Of a stretch of 64,000 nucleotides of DNA, positions 1 to 9,062 are shown in pieces. Source of the stretch: Ophiodon elongatus. Taxonomy: Eukaryota > Chordata > Actinopteri > Perciformes > Hexagrammidae. Within the stretch, counting starts at the first letter, position 1. Each line of letters begins with the position of its first letter. The notes beneath the pieces are model-generated. The model saw only the letters and a program-made list of their open reading frames with translations. It was not told where the DNA came from and made no database searches. The stretch lies in the NCBI GenBank assembly GCA_016806645.1, contig JACSYO010000548.1, forward strand, positions 372,001-436,000, written 5' to 3'. The position numbers and the translations under genes are program-made.

Positions 1-2440
1 GGATTTCTCAATGCTTGCCGTATCTATACTTTATGGACATGTTTTAGACTGAACAGGAATGCAGGTGGCCAAATGGCAAGAACTTCTGCATTGTTGGTCA
101 GTTTCATAAATAGACATTGTGCTTATATGTCAGAATATATCAAACAATAGGCATATCCTAGTTGACATATTCGAGTATTAATTTTCCAAGATATAGGCTT
201 ATCCCAGAATGTAAACAGAACATTGCACTCAAATTGAAAAAAAATAGATCATCCAGATCATTAATGTGGACAGTGACACAGCACAAGTTCCAGTATTTCT
301 CCAAGAACTGAGATAGCCATGTCTATCTGAAGGTGAGATTATTGTTGCTTCTTCGTGTCTAGCAAATAACGTCTCCTCATGCCACCCAGTCTGGTCGATA
401 ACCTGAAATCTGACCCCTTGTTTCCTCCATGCACTTTAGCTCCCCTCCATCGACAGTATTAGCAGTTCTTTGTTACAATGTTCTGTCATTCCTTTCTCTC
501 TCTCTCTCTCTGCGTTGACAGCGAGTGGGTGAAAGAAAGCCAGAGTGAGGGCGGGAGAAAGAGAGAGAGACAGACAGACAGAGAGACAGGGCATCTCGGG
601 GAGTTAAACCGAGAGAGCGAGATGGAGGGAGAGCACCAAAGAAATGGAGAAAGTGAGCTTTTAGAAAACTAAAAGCCTCTGCCCCTTTTATACCTCAAAG
701 CAAAGGCCCCTGTTGTCTTGCATCACATGATGAATGGGAGCAGGGCGTCAGTGGATGAAAAGCACCTCCACGTATCTTATGAAAGGAGAGTATAATGGGC
801 TTCAAGCACATTAAAATATATGAATGATCGGTGAACACTTTAATCCATGTTTCGCAGCATTTGAAGAGGGGGGTCCGTGTTCTTAATGACTGCTAATGGG
901 ACTAGTGTATGTTAATGGCACTTGTTGAGTGCCATGAAATAGCAACAGCAACAAAACAAGTTCCTCTGATATCGTAGGAAACCTGCAGCAGATCTGGCGT
1001 AAATGACAACTTCACTTCTAAGTAGATCCTTGGTCAGCCTACTAGACAGAGGAAATGAGAGTTAAGAGTGCTAGTGCTGTAGCTAAACACCGGACTCTGT
1101 GAACTCTGGATCTCGACAGGGTATTCTAACAGCTATTACATCAGGGAGGTGGGGCAGAAACACAAATCTTGTTCCCACTTACGGAAAATATAATTCGCTC
1201 CATTCAAGTGTGGCTGTGTGAGCTTCTGTTTTCCCACCAATGGGTTTCCAGTCGCCACTGATGAGCACCGTCTGAATAGACGCTTTCAGTAGAACAGATG
1301 CAACACATTGTAATTTTGCAGCACAATACCAATCATTACCACTGCAAGACAATTCATTCAGACTTGACTTACAAATGCATGTGCGAATATCAAATGGGAC
1401 AACAACATGCAAATGGAAAGGAAGGCATTGTAAATAACAATGGATATGGACAACACATTAAAAAAACATCACATTTGATGCTTTAGCTTTTTGTGAAATA
1501 GGTGAAGTTAAGAGTGCTTTTTGCCACTTACTTCTATTCATGTGTTTAGGCTCTAGTTTCCTATCTCGAGCTGTCAGTCTGAGGGAAGCGCATGCCTCCG
1601 CCGATGTAATTTGCAGCCCTCCAGCAGCTCACCAGAGTCACATACATGCCAATCGCACAATCATCTAGATTTCTAAAAGATGGGTGTCTAAGTTTAAGTC
1701 TGCCTGGCAACAGGGACGCCAGCATAGGCACTGATTAGTCCCTATGCAGTGAATATAAATGTCCTCTCCAGAGGGTTGGTAAGGAGCTTCAGTAAGCACA
1801 ATAACACCTCCCCAACCCTTGACCCAAACCTCGTCCACCATCAATGGCTTTTTTTTAATGATGCATCCTCCAAGGGACTCCAGGTGGTTTAAGGCAGAAT
1901 GTTATTCCAACCCTGGCAATGATTAGGAGCTTGCATCGCTTTAATGTAAATAGTTTAGAAGATAATTTTATTGAAAGCTGGAGACAAATTCAAGGTATCA
2001 TCTAAATGCTGGCAATGATCAAGCAATATTAGAATATAATCTATATGGATGCTGTATTTATATTCAGACTTAGGAGGGTCAAGACTTAAGGAAGCAAAGT
2101 ACTCTTAGCACACTCTAGCCACGAATCCATTTCTGCTGGCTGTTGCCATTTGTAAACGTGGTCATCCAGCTTTTCTTTGTGGACACCTTTATTTTTCACA
2201 CATGCATAAAAAGGTGAAATCGCTCTCTCAAGGCACCTTTTGCAGAAACTCTCTAAAGACATTTTTCACAACACTGTGAAGCAGATCAGCATTAGGTGCA
2301 CTTGTATGAGCTGTATTGATCCTGTGGTTACTGTGAATGCATGGCGTTGTGGCATTTATTTAAAATGCCTTTGTCAAGGCTCTTACAATCACAATTGGTC
2401 ACTTAAGTTATTCTTGCTTTTTTCTTTCTTTCTATTGCAG
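1..2440. other. Non-coding stretch, probably intronic
   Basis: No credible coding exon is visible; frames are short and closed. The sequence is moderately AT-rich and mostly unique. A CT run (about 496-512) is followed some 35 bp later by a purine-rich GA stretch (about 548-655), so the two could fold back on each other. The part at 1530-1800 has mixed composition and few homopolymers, as regulatory DNA often does. If the minus-strand first exon near 6.6 kb is real, this stretch belongs to its first intron; that is inference. Confidence 0.5.
496..655. repeat. CT run followed by GA-rich purine tract
   Basis: A short (CT)n run at 496-512 lies close to an imperfect GA/GACA-rich tract at 548-655 on the same strand. 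They are imperfectly complementary. The 64-residue open frame running through them is only a by-product of the low-complexity sequence. Confidence 0.7.
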
Positions 2441-2505
2441 CTTTTGATTAGAATGAGGCCTGACATATCTGTCATACAGCCCCTAAAAATAAATGCCAAG
2501 TCACA
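2441..2505 (+). other. Candidate 65-bp exon, unproven
   Basis: An excellent 3' splice site (long T/C-rich tract ending TATTGCAG) precedes 65 bp that are open in one frame only, followed by the donor CACA|GTAAGT. The frame reads LLIRMRPDISVIQ then PLKINAKS, which I do not recognise. Matching splice signals this close together arise by chance in vertebrate introns, and this one runs against the gene inferred on the minus strand. It may be a cryptic exon, an antisense transcript exon, or nothing. Confidence 0.15.
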
Positions 2506-2509
2506 GTAA

Positions 2510-3560
2510 GTTTTTATATAGTGTAGGAGCCATTGGTTATGTCTGTGTATTATATGTGTGTGTGGAGCCTATCTCAGATTGACCACGGGTGGCAGTGTGT
2601 ATTAGTGTGGGAGGTATTTTATATATGGGGCACAGGTGCAACTGACAGAGGTAATGATGCATGGGTGACGGGGAGATCGCACTGTTTTTACCGCAAAACA
2701 AAACACACCAGAGGGAAACCAATAGATATCAAGCAAATGGTCAGTTGTGAACTATAATTAAACGGGAACCTCACCCAAAAATACGAACGGCCTGGAATCT
2801 CTTCTGTAACAGCGAGTAAAGAACAGGATCTTCTCCCGCACCCAACCGAGTGGCTCGTCACAGAAATCAGTCACTATATATAGTATCGGCCATATTGGAA
2901 CCTATTATTATTTTCTATATAAATGTGGTATTTGGAGCTTTGTGACCAGTATAATTGATATGGTGAATACAATGTCACCTATTTTGTGTAAATTCTGGAT
3001 TAGGGTATACAATAATTATGTTAATGTATCCACCATCACAAGATTAAGGGCAATGCAATCACAGTTGGACAAATTAGATTCCAGAAATGACACAGTGAAA
3101 GCCGCTATCACTCTGATGAAGGTAAAATGGAGGGCACATCATTGGCTGCATGCCCAAATGTGTGTTTATACCGTGCAGTATTCGCTGTAGGAACCCAGGC
3201 TACATCAATAGATATTCAACAGAGCTTTGTTAAAGGGGCATGATTTGTTTTGAGCCGAGAGCATGAGTGTTTTGATTTTTCGTCATCTAGAGGCCTGAGA
3301 ATCATTAACCATTGTAAGAAGAGTAAAGAAAAAAAGAAGTAACACTTTACGGACACTTTCGCAAAGAACCATCCATATTTTGTGAGACATAGTTCAGCAC
3401 AATAGAGTACATCTGGCAGAGGCATGCTCCAAATTAGGAAACAATCTAATGGTTTTTCATTACAATTTGGGGGAATAAGTGAAATAAATATTTGTTGACA
3501 CTGTTTTAGATCTGAGCCAAGTGCTTGTGCTGGGACACTTTCACAGCAGGTGAAACATCT
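2510..3560. other. Non-coding stretch, nothing recognised
   Basis: Unique AT-rich sequence. The part at 2755-2890 has a different composition (several CpGs and a TATATATAG run) and may be a decayed repeat, but I cannot assign it to a family. Confidence 0.5.
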
Positions 3561-3883
3561 TAGGGACGCAGAGATCTGACTTGTTCAGTCCTGATGCCGA
3601 CACCGGCCGATACCGAGTACCGATCAGATGCCACTGTGTAATTAACAAGCTGTATGCCTCACTGTGTGGAAGTGCGTAAGATCATTATTGTATGTGAAGC
3701 AATATCAGGCGTAACTTAAACTGCTTTGTTAACTTTGTAAAACAAAAAATTACAAATATAAAAATATGAATTTACTGAATGGTCAATACCTTATCTTCCC
3801 ATTGACACTGATACCTGATCCAGATATTTGAGTCAATATTGGGCAGTTATCCGATGTCAGTATCGGTGTCGGTAGCATCTCTA
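3561..3883. mobile_element. Decayed hAT-like non-autonomous DNA transposon
   Basis: The interior contains the words GGCCGATACCGAGTACCGATC and GTATCGGTGTCGG, which are typical of a widespread teleost element whose ends read AGAGATGCACCGAT. The right end here (GGTAGCATCTCTA) and the left end (AGGGACGCAGAGA) look like mutated versions of those inverted ends. About 320 bp with no transposase frame, so a MITE-type copy. I could not identify a clear 8-bp target duplication. Family assignment is from memory. Confidence 0.6.
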
Positions 3884-5325
3884 AAAAAATATATCTCACC
3901 CTCAAATTGACTGCACTACCAAACCTTCATAAAAATGCTGATGACTTTGTGACAGCACTTGCAGCTGCTCGGTCTGCTTATCTATGTCAAAAGCCATCCA
4001 CCAAGGACAACAGTGATTTGTGAACAAGAAACTCCCTCCCCCTCCCATGAAACAGCTACTATGATCCCACCGAGGGCCTTTTGTAAACATGCCATCCAGC
4101 CCTGGGCATCAATGTATTAAGGCAGTGGCATCAAGTGGAATGGCAGACTGGTCTTACGGAGACAACATAATTGCCTTCGCGGGTGAAAAACTCCCAGCAC
4201 TGTGTCATTGTAGAATTATGTAGGCATCATGGCCTCACAACTGGGAGCTAATAAACACCTTGTCAATGCAGTAGGTGTCGGCTTTACACCCAGGGTGAGT
4301 GTCTCCAAGAGACGCGCTCGCACGTCACAAGCCAGCATTATCCCCGCTTACGAACACCATTGGTCATTTGGTGTGTTGTGAGAAAGGCAAGCCTGTGATC
4401 AGTCATCATGCGCTAACATGATGGCCCACAAAATCGCCACCCACTCTGTCTCGACTGCTCCTCTGCCCCGGTCTGCTGACAAATCCGCGGAGAAGCTGAT
4501 TTCTTTCACGAGTTATTAAAAAGCGGCGCACGCTCTTTTTCTGGTCTTATTGGTTTGCTATTCCATTCTTTCTGCATGCGATTGAATTACAAACATGCCG
4601 AGATGTAACCATACTTCACAGAAATATAATGGTGTTATGAGGAGCATGATTTCCCTGTGACATCTAATACTCTGTATCATATCTGGCCACAGAGGTTTAG
4701 CTTATTGCAAACATTGATCAGCGTGTCGTAATTCAATGTAGAATGTCAACAGCAGCATAATGTTGTAGGAGAGGTGGGGGGTTGGGGGGGTCTTTGCTAC
4801 TGTGTCCTGGAGCCTACTGCAGGGGCAGAGGTGAATCCTATTGGCAACGCTAAGATTGCCAAGGTCAGTGGCCGCACATTTGTTTAATGAAGGCAGCCAG
4901 GGCGTCTGGACAAAGCGGATCAAACAACTCAGCAGCCTTCTGGCTGTCGCGAGGCAGCCATGATTGAGTCCGCGGCATCCCAATCATCAAATAGGTAAAA
5001 CCTAACAGAAATACGATGTTATGCCCTTCTGTGAAGTCCAAAAAAAAAACTACAAGGGGAACGTAGTGAACATTATAGGCTTCAAATGAAATACATCTGC
5101 TGTGATAAGTTCACAGAAGTCACTATTGAGGGCTACAAAGAGACTTAGAGACCAAGCAGAGGGAAAACAATAATAATAAAGAGAGCAAATAACTCTCTGG
5201 GGGAAAACAATGAACTCAGGATGGGCTATAATGCACATATGAAGCCTCCTGTGCCACACCCTTTGCCCCTGCATCTGTGTGATATCTCAAAGTGCATCAG
5301 CTATCTATCATCTTGGATGGTGAGC
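3884..5325. other. Non-coding stretch with possibly constrained sequence
   Basis: No coding exon seen. The part at 4120-4640 is richer in CpG and in mixed words than its surroundings, and 4800-4990 is similar, so both could hold regulatory elements. G-rich runs occur at 4771-4790. Nothing further can be assigned from sequence alone. Confidence 0.4.
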
Positions 5326-5338
5326 CCAGATAAAGCCG

Positions 5339-5450
5339 AGAGAGGCTGTGCTGCTTCTGCTGCTGCTGCTGCTCGAGCTACGGGAGGCTGCTCCTGTTCT
5401 ATCTGGCTGTCCGCTCCCTCCGGCTATTTATAACCAATAGAGCTACAGCA
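5339..5450 (-). promoter_or_regulatory. TATA/MEF2-type element next to CTG repeat
   Basis: On the minus strand TATAAATAG lies at about 5424-5432, with a CCAAT (plus strand) directly beside it. The same bases fit the MEF2 consensus YTAWWWWTAR (CTATTTATAA on plus). About 50 bp further along the minus strand is a short (CAG)n stretch, CTG on plus at 5355-5373. It could be a TATA promoter for a leftward transcript, or a MEF2-bound enhancer. No coding frame follows that would decide between them. Confidence 0.3.
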
Positions 5451-6000
5451 CTTTATGAATGTCCGCGGGCACAGCATCACACAGTCTTCTGATACTCTGC
5501 CACAACTGTTTTGGTGTGCCATTATAAGAGGTAGCGCTGGAAAAATAAAGGGTGGGGTGGAGGGTACATTTCAGGGGCCACTCTCATCTTATTCTCTGCA
5601 AATGCTGCCTTGAATAACAAACAGCAGACGGCGTGTGGCACCGCAGACGCACACAAGTTTCACCCCGTGTCCTGTGCAGTCGCTGCTATATATAGATCCC
5701 ATCACTGTTGTCTTGCTGAAAACACCCCCCCGCCCCCCCCCCAAAAAAAAAAAGAATTAAAAAAATAAATTCCAAAGTCATTATGTGAGGATCAATGAAA
5801 TGCACGACTCCTTTGCAGCAGAAGCCTGCTCTGCTTTTATACGCTGCCCATCTCACAGATAGCCATCTTTTGCAGATGAATAAAATGGCATATGGGAAGG
5901 ATCACGACTGCCTCACACTTCCACACAATGAGAAGTGTTATCTCAGCAGAGCCTATACGTGGCCAAATAAAGGCTAGATTAAGATAACATTTTGCAATTC
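5451..6000. other. Non-coding stretch with C-run and A-run
   Basis: Unique sequence apart from a low-complexity C-rich then A-rich stretch at 5726-5767. A TATATATAG word occurs near 5690. No exon is evident. Confidence 0.5.
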
Positions 6001-6008
6001 ACCCTACC

Positions 6009-6027
6009 CACACACACACACACACAC
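6009..6027. repeat. (CA)n microsatellite
   Basis: An uninterrupted CA dinucleotide run of about 19 bp, first of a cluster of dinucleotide repeats around the CpG-rich block. Confidence 0.9.
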
Positions 6028-6251
6028 TCCCCATTCTCTCTTACACACGCATACACTCACATTCGCGGGACAATTACATTTGATTAATGGCTTAAGCCTT
6101 CTTACTCCCAGACAAGCACACATACACAGAGAAAGGAGCAGACAAAGCAGATTAGACTGTCAATAAAATGTGCACGGATAACACACATCTATGAATCCAT
6201 CTTGAATGTGAGACTATTGAATGCAGTTTTACCTGCAGAGGACGCGCCTAA

Positions 6252-6279
6252 CCACACACACACACACACACACACACAC
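6252..6279. repeat. (CA)n microsatellite
   Basis: An uninterrupted run of about 14 CA units, followed directly by a short CT run. Histidine/threonine-rich frames across it are artefacts of the repeat. Confidence 0.95.
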
Positions 6280-6561
6280 TCTCTCAAGTCCCCCGTTCGC
6301 GTTTCTGTCCTGTCAACCAATTCTGCCCCAATCAAAGCTGACTTGCGGGGACATTTCAGCCGATTTGACATGTGGAATGAGATCCGAGGAGTTTTGGGAA
6401 AGCTTCTCTTATGGATCGGTGTCGCCGGAGTAAAATTGACATATGTGAGGGACGTTTTCTTCAAAGTAGCTCAGAGACACCGCTGCGTTCTGGATATCCT
6501 TTCTAAAAACCTTGGCCTTAGCCCACACTATTAAACTGCATCGACATGAGAATAAACACTG

Positions 6562-6586
6562 AGGACCCCCCCGCCCCCTCCCCCTA
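6562..6586 (-). other. G-rich tract at start of putative intron 1
   Basis: On the minus strand this reads as consecutive runs of five to eight G separated by single bases, which satisfies the usual G-quadruplex pattern. It lies about 30-50 nt downstream of the splice donor at 6613 on the non-template strand. G-rich motifs just inside first introns are common in vertebrate genes, so this fits a transcription start region on the minus strand. Confidence 0.6.
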
Positions 6587-6607
6587 TTTTTGCGCTCTTA
6601 ATCGGAT

Positions 6608-6988
6608 ACTCACCTGCTGTATCCTTCACTGCTTCCGAGCATCCTTTCGCATTGCTCCCCGACGGCAACTCCCAGCCACCAACACTCAGATTAAGACGCA
6701 CTATCTCAAGTCCATCGCCTTGAAAGACAGCCTCAAAAATTTCAAAAATAAAAAAAGACCGAAGGGTAGAGAAAAGAGAGCCGTTTTCTCGCGGATTTCC
6801 AATGAGTTCCTCCACAACGGCAGTGCCGCGGTTCTCAGATGACAGCTGTAGTTAAAACACGCAGCCCACACGCACGCACGGACGAACGCTTACACGGCGC
6901 GATCCTCCCTCGGTAATGGGACTCCCCGTGCGCCCGAACTCGCGTCCGATGGCGAGTGTGGAGAATAAAGAAGCGATGCAAATGGCAG

Positions 6989-7071
<83 letters not shown>

Positions 7072-7200
7072 AACTCCCACGCACAGTTCCCGATGCAAGC
7101 GCGCAGTTCTCGCTCCTTGATGCAGTCTCTCCACCGCCTCGCGCTCACAACACTGTGCGACTGGCTGTTCGTCAGCGGCGCAGACAATCTGCTTGGTGAG
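6608..7200 (-). other. Candidate non-coding first exon (5' UTR) with splice donor
   Basis: On the minus strand the sequence reads GGATACAGCAG|GTGAGTATCC, a near-perfect 5' splice site with the exon ending at 6614. Upstream is CpG-dense DNA without a long ATG-initiated frame. ATGs are seen at 6715 (stops after four codons), 6652 (stops after eight) and 6642 (open to the donor, reading MLGSSEGYS). The first two would be upstream ORFs; the third could be a genuine start but lacks recognisable content. The start of transcription is not defined by a TATA box and is placed loosely between 6850 and 7200. The gene would run leftward out of the window, so its product is unknown. Confidence 0.5.
6991..7069. 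repeat. (AG)n microsatellite, 79 bp
   Basis: About 39 uninterrupted AG units (CT on the minus strand) inside the CpG-dense block. Depending on the start of transcription it is in the promoter or the 5' UTR of the inferred minus-strand gene. Arg-Glu and Ser-Leu frames through it are artefacts. Confidence 0.97.
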
Positions 7201-7252
7201 GGGAGGAACGGAGATGATCGGCGGAACGCACTCTGCCCGGTGTCCTACTCAA

Positions 7253-7307
7253 GTGTGTGTGTGTTTGTGTGTGTGTGTGCGCGTGGTAAAACTATGTGTG
7301 TGTGTGC
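7253..7307. repeat. (TG)n microsatellites, interrupted
   Basis: TG runs at 7253-7280 (with one TTT interruption) and 7294-7307, inside the CpG-dense block. Confidence 0.9.
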
Positions 7308-7639
7308 TGCGTTTGCCCATCAGCGTTTGATCAGCGCGCGCATGCGGTCCGTTCACTTGCGGCGTTATGTATTTAGACTGCGCGTTTTGTCAACCGGTCT
7401 TATCATGTCCAGATTGTGTCTCTCCTGAATCGCAGCCTCCCCATGTTAGCGCGCGCACAGACGTTTGCGTGCTCGCACACGCACGGAGGACACAATTCAA
7501 AACGGAGAATGCCTTTCGAGGGCGAACTGAAACAACATAGCTCGCATTGCCCTCGCGATATGCACATGTTTCACCGACAAGCTGCTGGCATATAAAAAAT
7601 TAAATCACATTTAAGTCTCTGAGACCGGGGTGGAGACAT

Positions 7640-7674
7640 GGGGAGGTAGGGGGCAAGAAGGGAGGGAGAGGGGT
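7640..7674 (+). other. Potential G-quadruplex at edge of CpG block
   Basis: Five G runs of three to five bases with loops of one to six bases satisfy the standard four-run pattern on the plus strand. It sits at the upstream boundary of the CpG-rich region. Confidence 0.5.
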
Positions 7675-7742
7675 CTATAAGAAAGTAGCAGTTCCTATTT
7701 TGAGAGCCTGATGGCACTGTGGGCTTCAGATACAGCAGACAA

Positions 7743-7810
7743 ACACACACACACACACACAAACTCTCTCTCTCTCTCTCACGCACGCACACACACACGC
7801 ACGCACAGAC
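7743..7810. repeat. Compound (CA)n-(CT)n-(ACGC)n microsatellite
   Basis: CA units at 7743-7760, CT units at 7764-7780, then mixed ACGC/AC units up to about 7810. No coding significance. Confidence 0.95.
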
Positions 7811-8797
7811 AGGCCATGCATGTTTCATATCTCATCCCCTGTCTATCTCCTGTGATTTTAAAACAGGGTGTCAGGCGCAATCAGTCAGAGATTGTAAGGG
7901 GCTTTAAAAGCAGGAAGAGTAAATATTTAATTTGAGCAAACTCTAATCTTGTCCAATCCACCGTTCTCATTTCATTGTGTTTGCTGTGATGCCAAAGTAA
8001 GAGAAGATCAAAATGATGTCCTTAAACTTGACAATGAGTTGAATTCATCGTCACTGGATCTCCTTAAATAGTCTGGCATCAATTCATGATCAATTTAGTC
8101 CGTTTTAAAATGCATTTGTAGTAGCTGAGTGTTGGGACTCATTAGTAATCACTGTCCATGGTGTACATTGATTAGCTGAGGTGTGTGAGAGGACAGCAAA
8201 TGGGATGGATTCCTTAACGCCAGTCGCTGCTCAGCCATGAGAGGCTCCAGTTAGTTATTAGTCCACTGCACGTTTGGAGGGGTTGATGGGTATTTCATTT
8301 GTGGAACAAGAATTCACTCACTCGTTGTTACAATTTGAAGTGTTGAGGTTGTCTTGTTTGAATCTCATTCATTCATTTAGGCATTTGGAAGGATGAGAGG
8401 GGGACAACAAGAGACTGGTCCAATTATAATTCATCTGTAGGGTTTAAGCCGGTGACACCACATCTTGTTCAAATGCCTCCACTTTAACATAAAAGAAAAT
8501 CCTCTCAGGTATTTGGTGTAGTTTCCCAAAAAAAAAACACCCCAAGAAACAACAGTTATATAATTTAGTTCACTCAGGCAGTAAATACAGATGTCTGACC
8601 CTTACTTATAATCATCATCCTTTTCCTGTCATTACTGACAAGTGTAATTTTGCATAACTGTAATCTCCACATCTATAATATGCGTTACATTGTATTGTGC
8701 AATTTTGTCAGCGAAAGCTGTGTCCAGGCACTATACTTCCTCAATTCCATTTTGAGACTGAGGACTTTGTACACAATTACACTCTGCTAACTATAGA
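7811..8797. other. Non-coding stretch upstream of the CpG block
   Basis: Unique AT-rich sequence. No exon, repeat family or strong motif was recognised. Confidence 0.5.
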
Positions 8798-9062
8798 CCC
8801 ATATGGTTCTTCGGCCTGTCCTCATAGGATAACCCTTTATGGTTCTTGGTTGAGTGCGAACACCTGTAGAGTCCCTTTTACATCTGATAGATCTTTCTCC
8901 TCTCTAACCATGGTTTATGTTTAAAAGGTTGGCCTGAGGCCATGGGAACCACATCCAGCAGCCTTGGGACTTGTGAAGCTTATCTAGTTCTTCAGAGACA
9001 AATGGTTCAGGGTAGAACCTCAGCCCTTAAGGAAGGGCCCTTTTGGAACTCTACTTTCCAAG
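8798..9062. mobile_element. Possible decayed GGTTCTT/GAACC-type MITE
   Basis: The interval repeats variants of GGTTCTT, AACCCTTTATGG and GAACC at short spacing, as in a widespread teleost MITE built of GGTTCTTTA/AAGAACC modules. The ends are not definable and divergence is high. Assignment is from memory and tentative. Confidence 0.3.

Larger units (their letters stand above)
6610..7570 (-). promoter_or_regulatory. CpG-island-like promoter region
   Basis: CpG dinucleotides are frequent here (for example 6855-6960, 7140-7235 and 7320-7565) and scarce in the flanks, the pattern of an unmethylated vertebrate promoter. It surrounds the minus-strand first exon candidate and its donor. A plus-strand transcript from the same island cannot be excluded, but I found no equally good donor on plus. 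Confidence 0.6.

Noticed and set aside
6531..6815. Minus-strand frame through the first-exon candidate
   Set aside because: It has no ATG (it would start at GTG) and runs through the splice donor into the intron; better read as 5' UTR.
6916..7428. 170-residue open frame on plus
   Set aside because: Most of its length is Arg-Glu from the AG microsatellite; the frame exists because the repeat has no stop codon.
7640..7660. CTCF site in GGTAGGGGGCA
   Set aside because: The right part of the core matches but the CCA at the left is absent; better explained by the G-rich tract.
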